DNA from: Nostoc sp. UHCC 0302
GTDB lineage: Bacteria > Cyanobacteriota > Cyanobacteriia > Cyanobacteriales > Nostocaceae
Length of the DNA: 64,000 nucleotides
Assembly: GCF_038096175.1 (NCBI RefSeq)
Contig: NZ_CP151099.1
Location: 8,324,665-8,388,664, forward strand
Direction of reading: 5' to 3'
Under the pieces are notes generated by a model. That model worked only from the letters and a program-made list of their open reading frames with translations, had not been told where the DNA came from and made no database searches. A program made the translations under genes and the position numbers. Shown one piece after another: positions 34,958-44,118 of the stretch (position 1 is its first letter; each line of letters begins with the position of its first letter).

Positions 34958-35935
34958 CTATTGAAATCTCGCTGCAAACAATTTACCAACTTGTGCCAAA
35001 TCAACATTGCCACCACTAATAATCACACCAATCCTTGCCCCAGGTGATGTTACTACACCTTCTAATAAAGCTGCGGCTGCTAATGCGCCAGTCGGTTCAA
35101 CAACGATTTTGAGGCGTTCCCACAAGAAAAACATGGCGCGAAGAATTGCTGCTTCAGATACTGTGGCCATATCATCGACATAATTGAGCATCAGGGGAAA
35201 GGTAATCTTACCCAAGCTAGGAGTACGAGCGCCATCGGCAATAGTATCAGGATTGTTGACTGTTTGCAGGGTTTTAGTGTGAAAGGAGCGGGTAGCATCG
35301 TCAGCTTGTGCTGGTTCTACTCCAACGACTTTACAATTAGGTAAAAGGGCTTTGGTAGCGATCGCACAACCAGAAATTAAGCCGCCACCACCACAACAAA
35401 CTAATAGCAAGTCTAATTTCCCAACTTCTTGAATTAGTTCTAAAGCGGTTGTACCCTGTCCTGCTACTACATGAGGATGATCGTAAGGGGGTATGAGTGT
35501 AAGAGAGCGATCGCGTGCTAAATTTTGAGCTAGTTCTTCCCGATTTGTAGTTTGTCGATTGTATAGAATTACCTCTGCGCCGTAACCACGAGTTGCAGTT
35601 TGCTTCACAGCGGGAGCATCATCAGGCATAACAATAGTTGTGGGAATATTTAGCAGTTTTCCAGATAAAGCGATCGCTTGGGCATGATTTCCCGATGAAT
35701 AAGTAAGAACGCCTTTCTGCTTTTGTGCTGCTGATAGCTGTGAGAGTGCATTGTATGCACCTCTGAACTTAAACGCACCTGTGCGTTGAAAATTTTCGCA
35801 CTTAAAAAATACTTGGCTATGGGTGCGTTCATTGATAATTCTGGAAGTCAGCACAGGTGTGCGATGGGCAATCCCCAAAAGACGCTCTTGCGCTGCTTGT
35901 ACATCAGTTACGGCGACAGAGTTATGCTGTGGCAT
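34958..35935 (-). CDS. PLP-dependent threonine/serine dehydratase
   Basis: The 325-residue fold-type II PLP enzyme deaminates threonine or serine, or acts as a serine racemase. ATG 35935 gives the family length; an upstream in-frame ATG would overlap the GNAT gene. The PLP lysine is K56 in GAFKFRGAYN. SSGNHAQ near residues 80-86 is the substrate loop, and CCGGGGLISG is the phosphate-binding loop. The C-terminus lacks the ACT regulatory domain of biosynthetic IlvA, so it is the catabolic/short type. It is read in the same direction as the GNAT and AAA+ genes, with a 34-base gap. Confidence 0.92.
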   Translation of the reverse strand: MPQHNSVAVTDVQAAQERLLGIAHRTPVLTSRIINERTHSQVFFKCENFQRTGAFKFRGAYNALSQLSAAQKQKGVLTYSSGNHAQAIALSGKLLNIPTTIVMPDDAPAVKQTATRGYGAEVILYNRQTTNREELAQNLARDRSLTLIPPYDHPHVVAGQGTTALELIQEVGKLDLLLVCCGGGGLISGCAIATKALLPNCKVVGVEPAQADDATRSFHTKTLQTVNNPDTIADGARTPSLGKITFPLMLNYVDDMATVSEAAILRAMFFLWERLKIVVEPTGALAAAALLEGVVTSPGARIGVIISGGNVDLAQVGKLFAARFQ

Positions 35936-35969
35936 CGACGGTAATGTTAAATATACTTGCTTTTTATTC

Positions 35970-36806
35970 TTAAACGAAAGCGTATTGATGCCAATCACCC
36001 ACTGACTGGTAGCCAATCTCCTGATAAATATGATTAGATGTAGGGTTTGCCAAGTCGGTGAATAAAAAGCAGAATTGGTTTCCTTGGTCTAGTAATGTCT
36101 GACTTAAAGCTGCAACGCAAGCACTAGCGTAACCTCTGCGGCGGTACTCTAGTGGCGTATACACCATATTCACCCGCACACCGTTGGGTGTGAGGCTGCC
36201 ACGACAAGCTATTGAAACAGGAACTTCATCCTGCCAAAGGTAAGCATAACCTTGCTCTAAGACCCTTTCAGCCCAGCGTTCCGGATCTATCTCAATTTTG
36301 CCCAAGGCTTCGAGTGCAAAAGCTTCATTCCAATTTTTGAGAAGTTCTTTATCTCCTTCTGTAGCCTGTCGTAAATAGCCTGCTGCTTTGGCTATTTGCT
36401 GTACTTTTTGTAGTTGAAAGATACGCAGCGCTATTTGCAGTTGGTAAGATTGACCAGTAAGAGAATACCACGCTAGAGCAAAGGCTTGTGCCTCATCTGT
36501 AGGGCCAGTAACTCCTGGCAACAATTTTGAAGAAAGATGTAAGTCTTGAGCAAGTGCGTCTACAGCCTTTAAATCTCTAACTTGCGACAGCACTAAACCT
36601 CTGGGTGGAGTCCTGATTGCTACGGCTACAATATCATCGTCTATTTCAACAGTTGCTAAGTAAGGCGTTTTGTCAAAGTATTGTGGATTTTGAATCAAGG
36701 CGTTACTCATCCCCAGAAGCAGGTTATGCTGTGCTTCTTGAATGAGCAAGTAGTCTTTCACCCGTGCGTAAAACTCACTTATATCTTGAAATTGATGGAC
36801 TTTCAT
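35970..36806 (-). CDS. GNAT family N-acetyltransferase
   Basis: The 278-residue protein carries one C-terminal GNAT domain. The acetyl-CoA site is VYTPLEYRRRGYASACVAAL with the RRxGxA loop, followed by CFLFTDLANPTSNHIYQEIGY. The N-terminal half (ISEFYARVKDYLLIQEAQHN) is the extension seen in YopJ-unrelated GNAT proteins of this length. The ATG lies one base after the stop of the AAA+ gene, so the two share a transcript. The substrate is unknown. Confidence 0.88.
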   Translation of the reverse strand: MKVHQFQDISEFYARVKDYLLIQEAQHNLLLGMSNALIQNPQYFDKTPYLATVEIDDDIVAVAIRTPPRGLVLSQVRDLKAVDALAQDLHLSSKLLPGVTGPTDEAQAFALAWYSLTGQSYQLQIALRIFQLQKVQQIAKAAGYLRQATEGDKELLKNWNEAFALEALGKIEIDPERWAERVLEQGYAYLWQDEVPVSIACRGSLTPNGVRVNMVYTPLEYRRRGYASACVAALSQTLLDQGNQFCFLFTDLANPTSNHIYQEIGYQSVGDWHQYAFV

Positions 36807-36807
36807 T

Positions 36808-38037
36808 TTACTTTTCTAAATTTTCGCTGCTAACAGTTGGGCTGCTCATTTGTTCTCGCAAAACTGTAACTTGAGAAATCATGATTTTCTCTAGCGCCCC
36901 AATTTCCATTGCTCCCATCCAACGAATCATTGACGAGAGAAACAGTTCTTTAAGGTAGGCAAAAGAAAAGCCTTCGGTTAATGCAACCATCTGACTCACA
37001 GCCTCCTCAGACAAGCGCATTGCAGTTTTTAATTTATCATTCCACAATGTAATATAGGCTTGTCGTTCTGGGATAGCTGGCAGTTCAAAATGATATTTGC
37101 GGTCAAAGCGACTGGGGCGATCGCTAATTGCTGAATCTAAACGTTCTGGGTGATTAGTGGTTGCAATGGTCACAATTCCTTGATTAGCGGCAAAGCCATC
37201 AAGTTCATTCAAAAAGAAAGAGCGATTGTCGTCATTCAAAAGCGAATCGATATCTTCTAATACCAGAATACAAGGAGCAGACTGGCGTGCTTCTTTGAAT
37301 ACTTTACGAATATTTTCGCTATCAGTAGCATACTCAGACTTAAAGCTTTTAACGTACAAGCAGGGCTGCTGCATCTGATTAATCAATGCTTTGACTGTAT
37401 GCGTTTTACCATTTCCTGGTGAGCCAATCAATAAAATACCGCGCTTCCAAGGGACGCTATAAGCTGCGTAAGTTTCGCGAGATGCAAAGAAGTTTGCTAG
37501 GTCTTCTTGAATGTCTTGTTTAAGAGTGCCATGCAAGATGAGATTATCAAAATTTGCAGTTTGAATAGATTGAAACAAGTCTGGATTTTTGTTCCAGTAA
37601 CCATCTTCAAAAACTAAAACTTCATCGCGGATTTCTGAGTTCCAATTACAAACTGCGGCAAAAAATTCTTCAGCAATTTCTGTACTATCTGCCAAAATCC
37701 AAGAATAGCGGGTTTTACAATAACCTTCCTGCCAACTCATTAAGAGTACATCAAGTTTGTATTCTTGCCATAAAACTTGAAAGCTAGCATTTTCAGTATA
37801 TTTGTAAATCTCGTTATCCATGCCATTCCAGCCAGTGATCATCTGGTTATGGATGTGAGCATCATATTCAATTTTACAGAGGTTTGCCTCACCATACCTT
37901 TCTAAATTGAATGAATCGTCGTTACTTTCTAATAGTACTTTTTTAGGATAAATAGCTGCTAACTCCTGACTAACATGATACGATATAGCACTATTGGGCA
38001 AGCTAAGCGCTTCTGTAATTAATTGTTGAATTTTCAT
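36808..38037 (-). CDS. AAA+ ATPase (CDC48/BCS1-like)
   Basis: The 409-residue protein has an N-terminal 190-residue domain with no recognised motif and one AAA+ module. Walker A is GSPGNGKT at 205-212, and Walker B is CILVLEDID near 256-264. The sensor-1 region is VTIATTNHPERLD, and the arginine-finger region is AISDRPSRFDRKYHFELP. A lid domain follows and the protein ends polar. It probably remodels a protein partner bound by its N-domain. It is co-transcribed with the GNAT gene, and a second AAA+ gene lies just upstream in the same direction. Confidence 0.87.
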   Translation of the reverse strand: MKIQQLITEALSLPNSAISYHVSQELAAIYPKKVLLESNDDSFNLERYGEANLCKIEYDAHIHNQMITGWNGMDNEIYKYTENASFQVLWQEYKLDVLLMSWQEGYCKTRYSWILADSTEIAEEFFAAVCNWNSEIRDEVLVFEDGYWNKNPDLFQSIQTANFDNLILHGTLKQDIQEDLANFFASRETYAAYSVPWKRGILLIGSPGNGKTHTVKALINQMQQPCLYVKSFKSEYATDSENIRKVFKEARQSAPCILVLEDIDSLLNDDNRSFFLNELDGFAANQGIVTIATTNHPERLDSAISDRPSRFDRKYHFELPAIPERQAYITLWNDKLKTAMRLSEEAVSQMVALTEGFSFAYLKELFLSSMIRWMGAMEIGALEKIMISQVTVLREQMSSPTVSSENLEK

Positions 38038-38247
38038 GTTTATTTATTTTTTGGTTAGTTGTGCGTGGGAATTCATCAAGTTGAAATTATCTACAAAACA
38101 TCTGGAGCAGATTCCAGATCAGCAATTAAAAATACAAAATTTATCATAGTAATATTAGCAAGCAGTAGAAATTTACAGATAGACAAATAATTATCTGTTT
38201 AGCTGTGGTCTTATTTTTAAGATTTAAACTTTTACTAGAGATTTAAA

Positions 38248-39450
38248 TTATACAAACCGTTGCTTAAATTCATACATTAAATCTACTCTCCCCTTGCGTA
38301 ACATTGCTGGATCTAATCTTTCAGTGGTGTTACAAGTCATCAAAACCACTAAACGCTGATCTATCTGAATACCAGAGTCATCAATGACACTTTGATATAA
38401 AGTGCCATCTAGCAAACTTAAGATGTGTTCAGTTTTGTTATTGTATTGTGCTACTTCAGAAGCACGATTTTGTGCTAGGTTATCAGCTTCGTTGATAACA
38501 ATGCAAACACGTTCTAAGTAAGTTGGTGGGACAAAGTTAGCGATCGCATCATGATCTAAAATAAAAATTACATATCCGAAAGGTACAAGAATTTCTTTTG
38601 CAACTGCCTGTGTCCATGCAGTTTTACCTGTACCCGGTTCTCCATGCACAACTACTGCTAACTGGTTTTGATTAAGAACTGCTTGCTGTACTGTGTCAGT
38701 AAAACTTTGAATATCCGCCGGAAATGTCCGAATCGGAAATTGGCTGTGAACTTTGCCTACACGACTTTGATATCCACTAAGCATGACTGCTAAATCATAA
38801 GTAGCTTTATTAATTAATGGCGCTATATTCCTTGCCATTAAAGTATATTGACGCCGCCCGCGCTCATAGGAATCAATTTGTAGCCAAATGTCATATTTAG
38901 ACCAGTAAGCATAAACCGTGTTGACAACATCTAGGCGTTCCCAACTAACAAATTTATCTACAGGAAAATAAAAATCTCTTTCTGAGTAATATTGAGTAAT
39001 AATATCAGGACATCCCAATAGCTTTAAAACTCGCAAAACAGTAATTTCTTGTAGTCGGTTAAGAACATAATCAATGGGAATGCTGCTACGGCTGACCAAT
39101 TGAACAATCGGCGTTTCTGTACTCAGAACATCTTTATAGCGATGATCTGGCATCAAAGGTTCAGGTGTAATGTAATTCCAATATTTTTGAAATTCGCCAC
39201 GCGTGTAATCGGAAGCGACATTTAATAAATTTGCCCACCAAGTGTAATCTCTTCTTCCTAAAGCATCAGCATAATAACTTGCTAAATTAATACTTTTTTG
39301 GGTTAACTCATGTGTGTCATGAAACAGAATTTGCCCAAAAAAGTCCAAATTAAAGTCCCGCTGATATGGTCGCCAACCACTAGCTAGTAAGCCTTGACGG
39401 TTATTATTTTCTGGTGAACTATCATTACTTCTGAAAGAATCAAAATTCAT
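38248..39450 (-). CDS. AAA+ ATPase with altered Walker B and no lid
   Basis: The 400-residue protein has a 260-residue N-terminal region rich in aromatic residues, then an AAA+ core. Walker A is GEPGTGKT at 270-277. Walker B reads VCIVINEAD, with N320 where the Mg-coordinating Asp is expected. Sensor 1 is VVLMTCNTTERLD, and the finger region is AMLRKGRVDLMYEF. The protein ends a few residues later, so the usual lid domain is missing. It may be an inactive or partner-dependent ATPase. It is followed by the intact AAA+ gene 210 bases downstream. Confidence 0.83.
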   Translation of the reverse strand: MNFDSFRSNDSSPENNNRQGLLASGWRPYQRDFNLDFFGQILFHDTHELTQKSINLASYYADALGRRDYTWWANLLNVASDYTRGEFQKYWNYITPEPLMPDHRYKDVLSTETPIVQLVSRSSIPIDYVLNRLQEITVLRVLKLLGCPDIITQYYSERDFYFPVDKFVSWERLDVVNTVYAYWSKYDIWLQIDSYERGRRQYTLMARNIAPLINKATYDLAVMLSGYQSRVGKVHSQFPIRTFPADIQSFTDTVQQAVLNQNQLAVVVHGEPGTGKTAWTQAVAKEILVPFGYVIFILDHDAIANFVPPTYLERVCIVINEADNLAQNRASEVAQYNNKTEHILSLLDGTLYQSVIDDSGIQIDQRLVVLMTCNTTERLDPAMLRKGRVDLMYEFKQRFV

Positions 39451-39771
39451 ATTTTTATTTATGTAGCGTTAATCTAATTTTTTATTATGACGTATATATA
39501 TTCTGAAAAGTTTTTGTGTAATATAAACAACTTGCGTACCAATCTCCAAAAGACAAGTAGTTATTTTAGTTTACTTACTTTTTATGTATTACAGCGTACT
39601 ACAAACCAAGCATTGTGTCAAGTTTTTTGATAATTTATTGACGAATCAAGTAATTTAGTCCTTATGAATGGAGACTAAAGCGAGGCAGAAAATCATAAAA
39701 ATAACCTTTTCATGTTGCTACTACTACATAGCATAAGAAACTAATTAAGTAGTCATTATGAATCTTAGTAT
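39451..39771. other. Intergenic region, 321 bases
   Basis: This spacer holds the promoter region of the AAA+ gene at its left end (TATGACGTATATATATTC near 39485). No gene is supported. Confidence 0.4.
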
Positions 39772-39800
39772 CTTGGTGGTAAAAAATTTTTATCACCAAG
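39772..39800. terminator. Long hairpin downstream of argJ
   Basis: CTTGGTGGTAAAAA pairs with TTTTTATCACCAAG over 14 positions with one G-T, almost without a loop. It lies 56 bases beyond the argJ stop and can act on the minus strand. Confidence 0.65.
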
Positions 39801-39855
39801 ACATTAAGTTTTTTCAGTCAGATTAGCACAATAAAATCTACCCCAAAGTAGTTAA

Positions 39856-41019
39856 TCAAGTTGAGTATTTACCATTAATCTCGATGTAACCTTCTGAGAG
39901 ATCACAACCCCATACAGTAGCAGCAGCTTCACCAATATTGAGACTAACATGAATGCCTACTTGATCTTTAGACATAATTTGTCGCAACTGTTCTAAGTTT
40001 TCCTCATTTAAAGTATCAGGATATACCTTGACATTATCAAATCTGATAATAACTTGTTCAGGATTTATCTCCTGTTCGTTTTCACATTTACCTATTGCCA
40101 TAGCCACTCGTCCCCAATTAGGATCTGCTCCATAAACAGCAGTTTTTACTAATGGTGAATTCACAATTGCTTTAGCTACTTTTTTAGCTTGTGCATAGTT
40201 AACAGCAGAATCTACAGTTACCTCAATAATTTTGGTAGCACCTTCTGCATCTCGTGCAATCTTCAGCACTAACTCTTGTGCAACTTCTTGCAATGCATGA
40301 GCAAAATCTTGTTCTGAGACTTCACCTGCTAAACCATTTGCCAAAATTACAGCAGAATCGCTAGTAGAAGTGTCGGTGTCTACGCTTAGGCAGTTGAAGG
40401 TTTTATCTATAGTCGGACGAAAAATAGAGCGAAGCGTATTTGCAGGAATCGCCGCATCAGTAAAAAAGAAGGTGAGGAGAGTAGCCATATTAGGCTCAAT
40501 CATGCCGACACCTTTGGCAATTCCTACCAGTGTAGCATTGCCAATTTTCCGTGTAGCCAGCTTTGCGACTGTATCGGTAGTCATAATTCCACGGGCTGCG
40601 GCATGAAAATCGGCGGGAGTTAATTTTTTTCCTAATCCTGATAAACCTGCCCGAATTTTTTCAATAGGGTAGCGTCTGCCAATTACGCCAGTAGAAGCTA
40701 TGACAAGATTGTGGGCGGTAATGCCAGTTTCAGCGGCTACTAGTTGCAAAATCTCTTCTGCATCAGCAATGCCAACAGCACCGTTAGCTACATTTGCATT
40801 CTTAGAAATAACAACAATACCTTGTGCTTGAGAACCTGCTAAGTTGCGACGACTAATAGTTACACTTGGCCCGGCGAAGAGACTTTGAGTGAATACTCCA
40901 TCAGCAACGCTGGGAACTTCCGATTTAATAAAAACAAAATCATCTGTGTTATCTCGAATTCCCAAGTTAGTAATAAATGCACTAAAACCTTGAGGTGCGG
41001 AAGTTATATTTAATGGCAT
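39856..41019 (-). CDS. argJ: Ornithine acetyltransferase, ArgJ family (OAT2-like)
   Basis: ArgJ moves the acetyl group from N-acetylornithine to glutamate in arginine synthesis. The 387-residue proenzyme contains the self-cleavage region GVGMIEPNMATLLTFFFTDA, in which the Thr after MA becomes the nucleophile, and VDTDTSTSDS, DAEGATKIIEV, and PNWGRVAMAIGKCE. Its N-terminus (QGFSAFITNLGIRDNTDDF) and several internal stretches look closer to the OAT2 enzyme of clavulanic-acid producers than to ordinary cyanobacterial ArgJ. It may be a second copy. No other arg gene is adjacent. Confidence 0.88.
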   Translation of the reverse strand: MPLNITSAPQGFSAFITNLGIRDNTDDFVFIKSEVPSVADGVFTQSLFAGPSVTISRRNLAGSQAQGIVVISKNANVANGAVGIADAEEILQLVAAETGITAHNLVIASTGVIGRRYPIEKIRAGLSGLGKKLTPADFHAAARGIMTTDTVAKLATRKIGNATLVGIAKGVGMIEPNMATLLTFFFTDAAIPANTLRSIFRPTIDKTFNCLSVDTDTSTSDSAVILANGLAGEVSEQDFAHALQEVAQELVLKIARDAEGATKIIEVTVDSAVNYAQAKKVAKAIVNSPLVKTAVYGADPNWGRVAMAIGKCENEQEINPEQVIIRFDNVKVYPDTLNEENLEQLRQIMSKDQVGIHVSLNIGEAAATVWGCDLSEGYIEINGKYST

Positions 41020-41323
41020 TGTTTTCTCAGATTCATAATCGCCTTGGGCAGAATGCAGAAGTTGAATGATTCAAATTTTTGCTCAACTCAATTTTGGTTT
41101 AATAACCCCACTAAATTTAAGGTTTAGTAGAATTAAATAAAAAAGTTAAAATTTTTTTCTTATTCTTGCTTCTGCATAAAGCTTTTTTATACCGATTTTA
41201 TTATCTCAGGAGCGTGAGGAAATGAAGTTATTACTTTACGCTTTGTTTCAAAGTACTTTTAAATGCATCAACTCCTGATAAATTAAAGATACCTCTTTGC
41301 TAAATTTCAAGGAGTAAATACCA
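41020..41323. other. Intergenic region, 304 bases
   Basis: AT-rich spacer. It contains an 18-codon frame at 41222-41278 preceded by GAGG and, at its end, AAGGAG before the 33-residue gene. I see no other element. Confidence 0.4.
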
Positions 41324-41425
41324 ATGATGGAAATAATTTGGTTGTTGGTTTTCTGCTTTAGTTGGCTAATTGGTTTCAGTCTTTTGATAGAAATTTGGTT
41401 GGATGAAGAAGAGCAGCAGTTGTGA
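41324..41425 (+). CDS. Possible 33-residue membrane peptide
   Basis: A short plus-strand frame starts at ATG 41324 (a second ATG follows directly), with AAGGAG nine bases upstream. The product has one clear membrane helix (IIWLLVFCFSWLIGFSLLI) followed by an acidic tail EIWLDEEEQQL. The layout resembles single-helix small subunits of photosynthetic or respiratory complexes, but I do not recognise it. No annotated partner is adjacent. Confidence 0.5.
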   Translation: MMEIIWLLVFCFSWLIGFSLLIEIWLDEEEQQL

Positions 41426-41530
41426 TGGCAATTGTAAGCCAAATGTGTAGTTTTAACGTTGGATAATAGCTGCTTTGATAAATTTCCTCAAAAGCGATCG
41501 CCTTTAAATTACTAAAAGCGATCGCTTTGT

Positions 41531-42790
41531 CTACTGCATCGCTTTTATTTGCTGATTAGCTGCCTGCTGCGCTCGTAGCATTGCCTGCTTTAACGGCTGT
41601 TGTCCTAACAAGGCGCTGACAAACTGGTTATCAAAGTTGTTGACAATCGCCGCTTGATACTTGCCAACCTGCAAGGGCGTAGCATAATCTACACCTGCCA
41701 CTAATGGCGATCGCAACGGATCTCGGTCATAACCCAAATTCTTTGCCACAGATTTGCGTGTTGGCAATGCAAAGCCTGTTCCTGTCCATTTTTGCATACC
41801 TTCCTTACCAGTCAGGTAGGAAATCAGCTCCCAGGCTTCGGCTTTGTGCTGTGTTTGCTTGCTCATTACATAAGCAACCACAAATACCATCGTGCCTTTT
41901 TTATCATTTATTGTAGGAACTTCTGCGGTAGCAAAGTCTATTTCAGGAAAAGTATCAGTTAAGAAGGGAATTGCCCAATTGCCTTCAATTACCATTGCTA
42001 CCTTGCCTTGTCCAAACATCTCACTACCTGAGTTTGTACCAACATCAGATTTTTGTGCAGAGGAACGGTCTTTTTGATACTGATCTACTACCAATTGCAA
42101 TCCCTGCAAACCTGCCGGACTGGCAAAGGTAGCATAATCTTTTTCGTCAATGATTTGCCCACCAAAGGCTTTAATTTTGTAAGCCTGACGCGCTAACTCT
42201 ACAATTTCACCAAAGCCGTATCTATTTATTTTGCCTGTCAACTGCTGAGAGTAAGTGCGTAGTTCATTCCAAGTAGTTGGCGGACTACTCAAGCCTGCGG
42301 CAGCGAATGCTTTTTTGTTATAAAACAGGGCAAGGGTGGAATAGTCTTTAGGAAAACCATAAATATGGTTTTGATACTTAAAGTTATCAAGTAAAGTATT
42401 CTCAAAGTCTGCTAGGTCAAACTCAGGAGTGATGTAAGCATCTAGTGGTTCTAAGACATTTTGGCTCATCAAAAAAGGAGCGTCCAAGGCATCTAGATAG
42501 AAAACATCTGGTGCAGCTTCCCCAACCAAGCGAGTCTTGATGACATCCATGTATTGATCGGGGATTGCCTCGTACTTGACTTTGATTGTGGGGTGCTGTG
42601 CTTCAAAGTCTTGGAGTACTTGCCTCAAAAGTTTTTGCTCAATAGGACTACCACCCCAACCACTAAGTTTAATGGTGACTGTGGTAGGTGCAGATGAATT
42701 GCTTGGGAGTTGTAAGCTGTGGTAACCAATAAGTACGATCACCACTGCGATCGCCAATCCTAAAAATTTCGACAAACTTCTTCTGTTCAC
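41531..42790 (-). CDS. Sugar ABC transporter substrate-binding protein
   Basis: The 419-residue periplasmic binding protein of the MalE/UgpB type has an N-terminal hydrophobic anchor (residues 8-26, FLGLAIAVVIVLIGYHSL) and no lipobox Cys. Family motifs include VTIKLSGWGG, FEAQHPTIKVKYE, APDVFYLDA, the hinge FPKDYSTLALFYNKKAFAAAG, and MVIEGNWAIPFL. No permease or ATPase gene lies nearby. The permease pair at 7168-8909 is of the matching class. The substrate is unknown. Confidence 0.9.
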   Translation of the reverse strand: MNRRSLSKFLGLAIAVVIVLIGYHSLQLPSNSSAPTTVTIKLSGWGGSPIEQKLLRQVLQDFEAQHPTIKVKYEAIPDQYMDVIKTRLVGEAAPDVFYLDALDAPFLMSQNVLEPLDAYITPEFDLADFENTLLDNFKYQNHIYGFPKDYSTLALFYNKKAFAAAGLSSPPTTWNELRTYSQQLTGKINRYGFGEIVELARQAYKIKAFGGQIIDEKDYATFASPAGLQGLQLVVDQYQKDRSSAQKSDVGTNSGSEMFGQGKVAMVIEGNWAIPFLTDTFPEIDFATAEVPTINDKKGTMVFVVAYVMSKQTQHKAEAWELISYLTGKEGMQKWTGTGFALPTRKSVAKNLGYDRDPLRSPLVAGVDYATPLQVGKYQAAIVNNFDNQFVSALLGQQPLKQAMLRAQQAANQQIKAMQ

Positions 42791-42973
42791 ATACAGTTGA
42801 CAGTTGCTTTCATTTCACTTATACCCTCTGTAACTCAGAAGTAATATTTTATTTTTTTAATTTTTATTGAAAAATACAAGCTTGCTAATTGCACCAGTTA
42901 AAAATTAGTTGATTTTTATTCAAGTCGGTAAGGTGATAAAGGGGATTGGGGATGGAGCATTGAGCATGAATAG

Positions 42974-43031
42974 AGACGCGATTAATCGCGTCTGTACAAG
43001 AGCCAGGGTAGAGACGCGATTAATCGCGTCT
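42974..43031. repeat. Two AGACGCGATTAATCGCGTCT palindromes
   Basis: Perfect 20-base palindromes occur at 42974-42993 and 43012-43031, separated by 18 bases. They match the unit at 31845 and those at 45695. Confidence 0.8.
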
Positions 43032-43080
43032 GTTATTTTTCCCCCTGCTCCCCCGGTTACTGAGCGCAGTCGTAAAGCCT

Positions 43081-43125
43081 GCGGCATAGCTATGCTTAGG
43101 GCGCAGCCTCTCGTAGAGAAGTATG
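43081..43125. repeat. Short inverted-repeat cluster
   Basis: GGCATAGCTATGCTTAGGGC and CTCTCGTAGAGAAG contain two small hairpins. The same CTCTACGAG type appears at 31912 and 58733. Confidence 0.5.
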
Positions 43126-43152
43126 CTCCCCTGCTCCCCTGCCCCCATCCTC

Positions 43153-44103
43153 TTACTCTACGGCGGTGGAACTTAAGCTCATTGTCTCCCATAACACCAT
43201 ATGGGGAGGAGTTGGTGCAGGCTGATGTAAAGAAATCAGCTGCGCCAAGGTGTTCTTTAACTGGGTACGGGGTACGATTTCATCAACAAAACCGTGTTTT
43301 AGCAAATCTTCTGCTGTCTGAAAATCTTCGGGCAGTTTTTCGCGTATGGTTTGCTCAATCACTCGCCGACCAGCAAAGCCAATAGTTGCTTTTGGTTCTG
43401 CTATGATGATGTCGCCCAACATGGCAAAACTAGCAGTAACGCCGCCTGTTGTAGGATTTGTCAGAATAGGAATATATAATAGTCGCGCATCTTGATGGCG
43501 TTGTAGGGCTGCCGATATTTTCGCCATCTGCATTAGCGAGAGCATTCCTTCTTGCATTCTTGCTCCACCAGAGGTGCAGACAATGACTACAGGATACCGC
43601 CGTTGAGTAGCTTGCTCAATCATGCGGGTGAGTTTTTCTCCTACGACCGAACCCATACTCGCACCGATAAACCGGAAGTCCATAACTCCCAGAGCAATGG
43701 GTAAGCCATTAATTTCTCCCAAACCAGTTGTAACAGCTTCTATTAAGCCTGTTTTTTCCTGCGTTTCTCGCAGACGGTCAATGTATGGTTTGCGATCGCG
43801 AAATTGCAGCGGATCGGTTGGACGCAAATGCTCGTCCAGCGGTCTCCAGGTATTGAGATCAATTAATTGGCGGATGCGTTCATCGCTATCCACCCGATTA
43901 TGATGACCACATTCAACACAAACCATCTGATTGGCTCTCAGGTCTTTTGCATATGCCAATACACCACACTTAGAGCATTTATGCCATAGCCCATCAGCAA
44001 TTTCACGTTCTTGACGTTCCAGGCTGGTAGAGCCTGTTTTCCGGCGATTTGCAAACCAATCAAACAGAGACTTTAAACCGCGTGATTCTTCGTTGTTAGC
44101 CAT
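43153..44103 (-). CDS. accD: Acetyl-CoA carboxylase carboxyltransferase subunit beta
   Basis: AccD, together with AccA, moves carboxyl from biotin to acetyl-CoA to make malonyl-CoA for fatty acids. The N-terminal zinc finger is complete: WHKCSKCG and [10 protein letters not shown]. The carboxyltransferase core shows [36 protein letters not shown] and [16 protein letters not shown] use ATG 44103 (MANNEESRG); an ATG five codons earlier is possible. Length, 316 residues, is normal. It is monocistronic. Confidence 0.97.
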   Translation of the reverse strand: MANNEESRGLKSLFDWFANRRKTGSTSLERQEREIADGLWHKCSKCGVLAYAKDLRANQMVCVECGHHNRVDSDERIRQLIDLNTWRPLDEHLRPTDPLQFRDRKPYIDRLRETQEKTGLIEAVTTGLGEINGLPIALGVMDFRFIGASMGSVVGEKLTRMIEQATQRRYPVVIVCTSGGARMQEGMLSLMQMAKISAALQRHQDARLLYIPILTNPTTGGVTASFAMLGDIIIAEPKATIGFAGRRVIEQTIREKLPEDFQTAEDLLKHGFVDEIVPRTQLKNTLAQLISLHQPAPTPPHMVLWETMSLSSTAVE

Positions 44104-44118
44104 TTTTATTTTATTCAA

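Larger units (their letters stand above)
42791..43152. other. Intergenic region rich in repeats, 362 bases
   Basis: The stretch contains two AGACGCG palindromes (42974, 43012) and a short-inverted-repeat cluster at 43081-43125 flanked by CCCTGCTCCCC tracts. Open frames across it are repeat-derived. Confidence 0.5.

Noticed and set aside
41222..41278. 18-codon frame with GAGG upstream, just before the 33-residue gene
   Set aside because: Could be a leader peptide, but nothing in the sequence (no attenuator hairpin) supports that.
42909..43385. 158-codon plus-strand open frame over the accD 3' end
   Set aside because: It is built from AGACGCG palindromes and CCCTGCTCC repeats and overlaps accD on the other strand; it has no ribosome site or protein-like composition.
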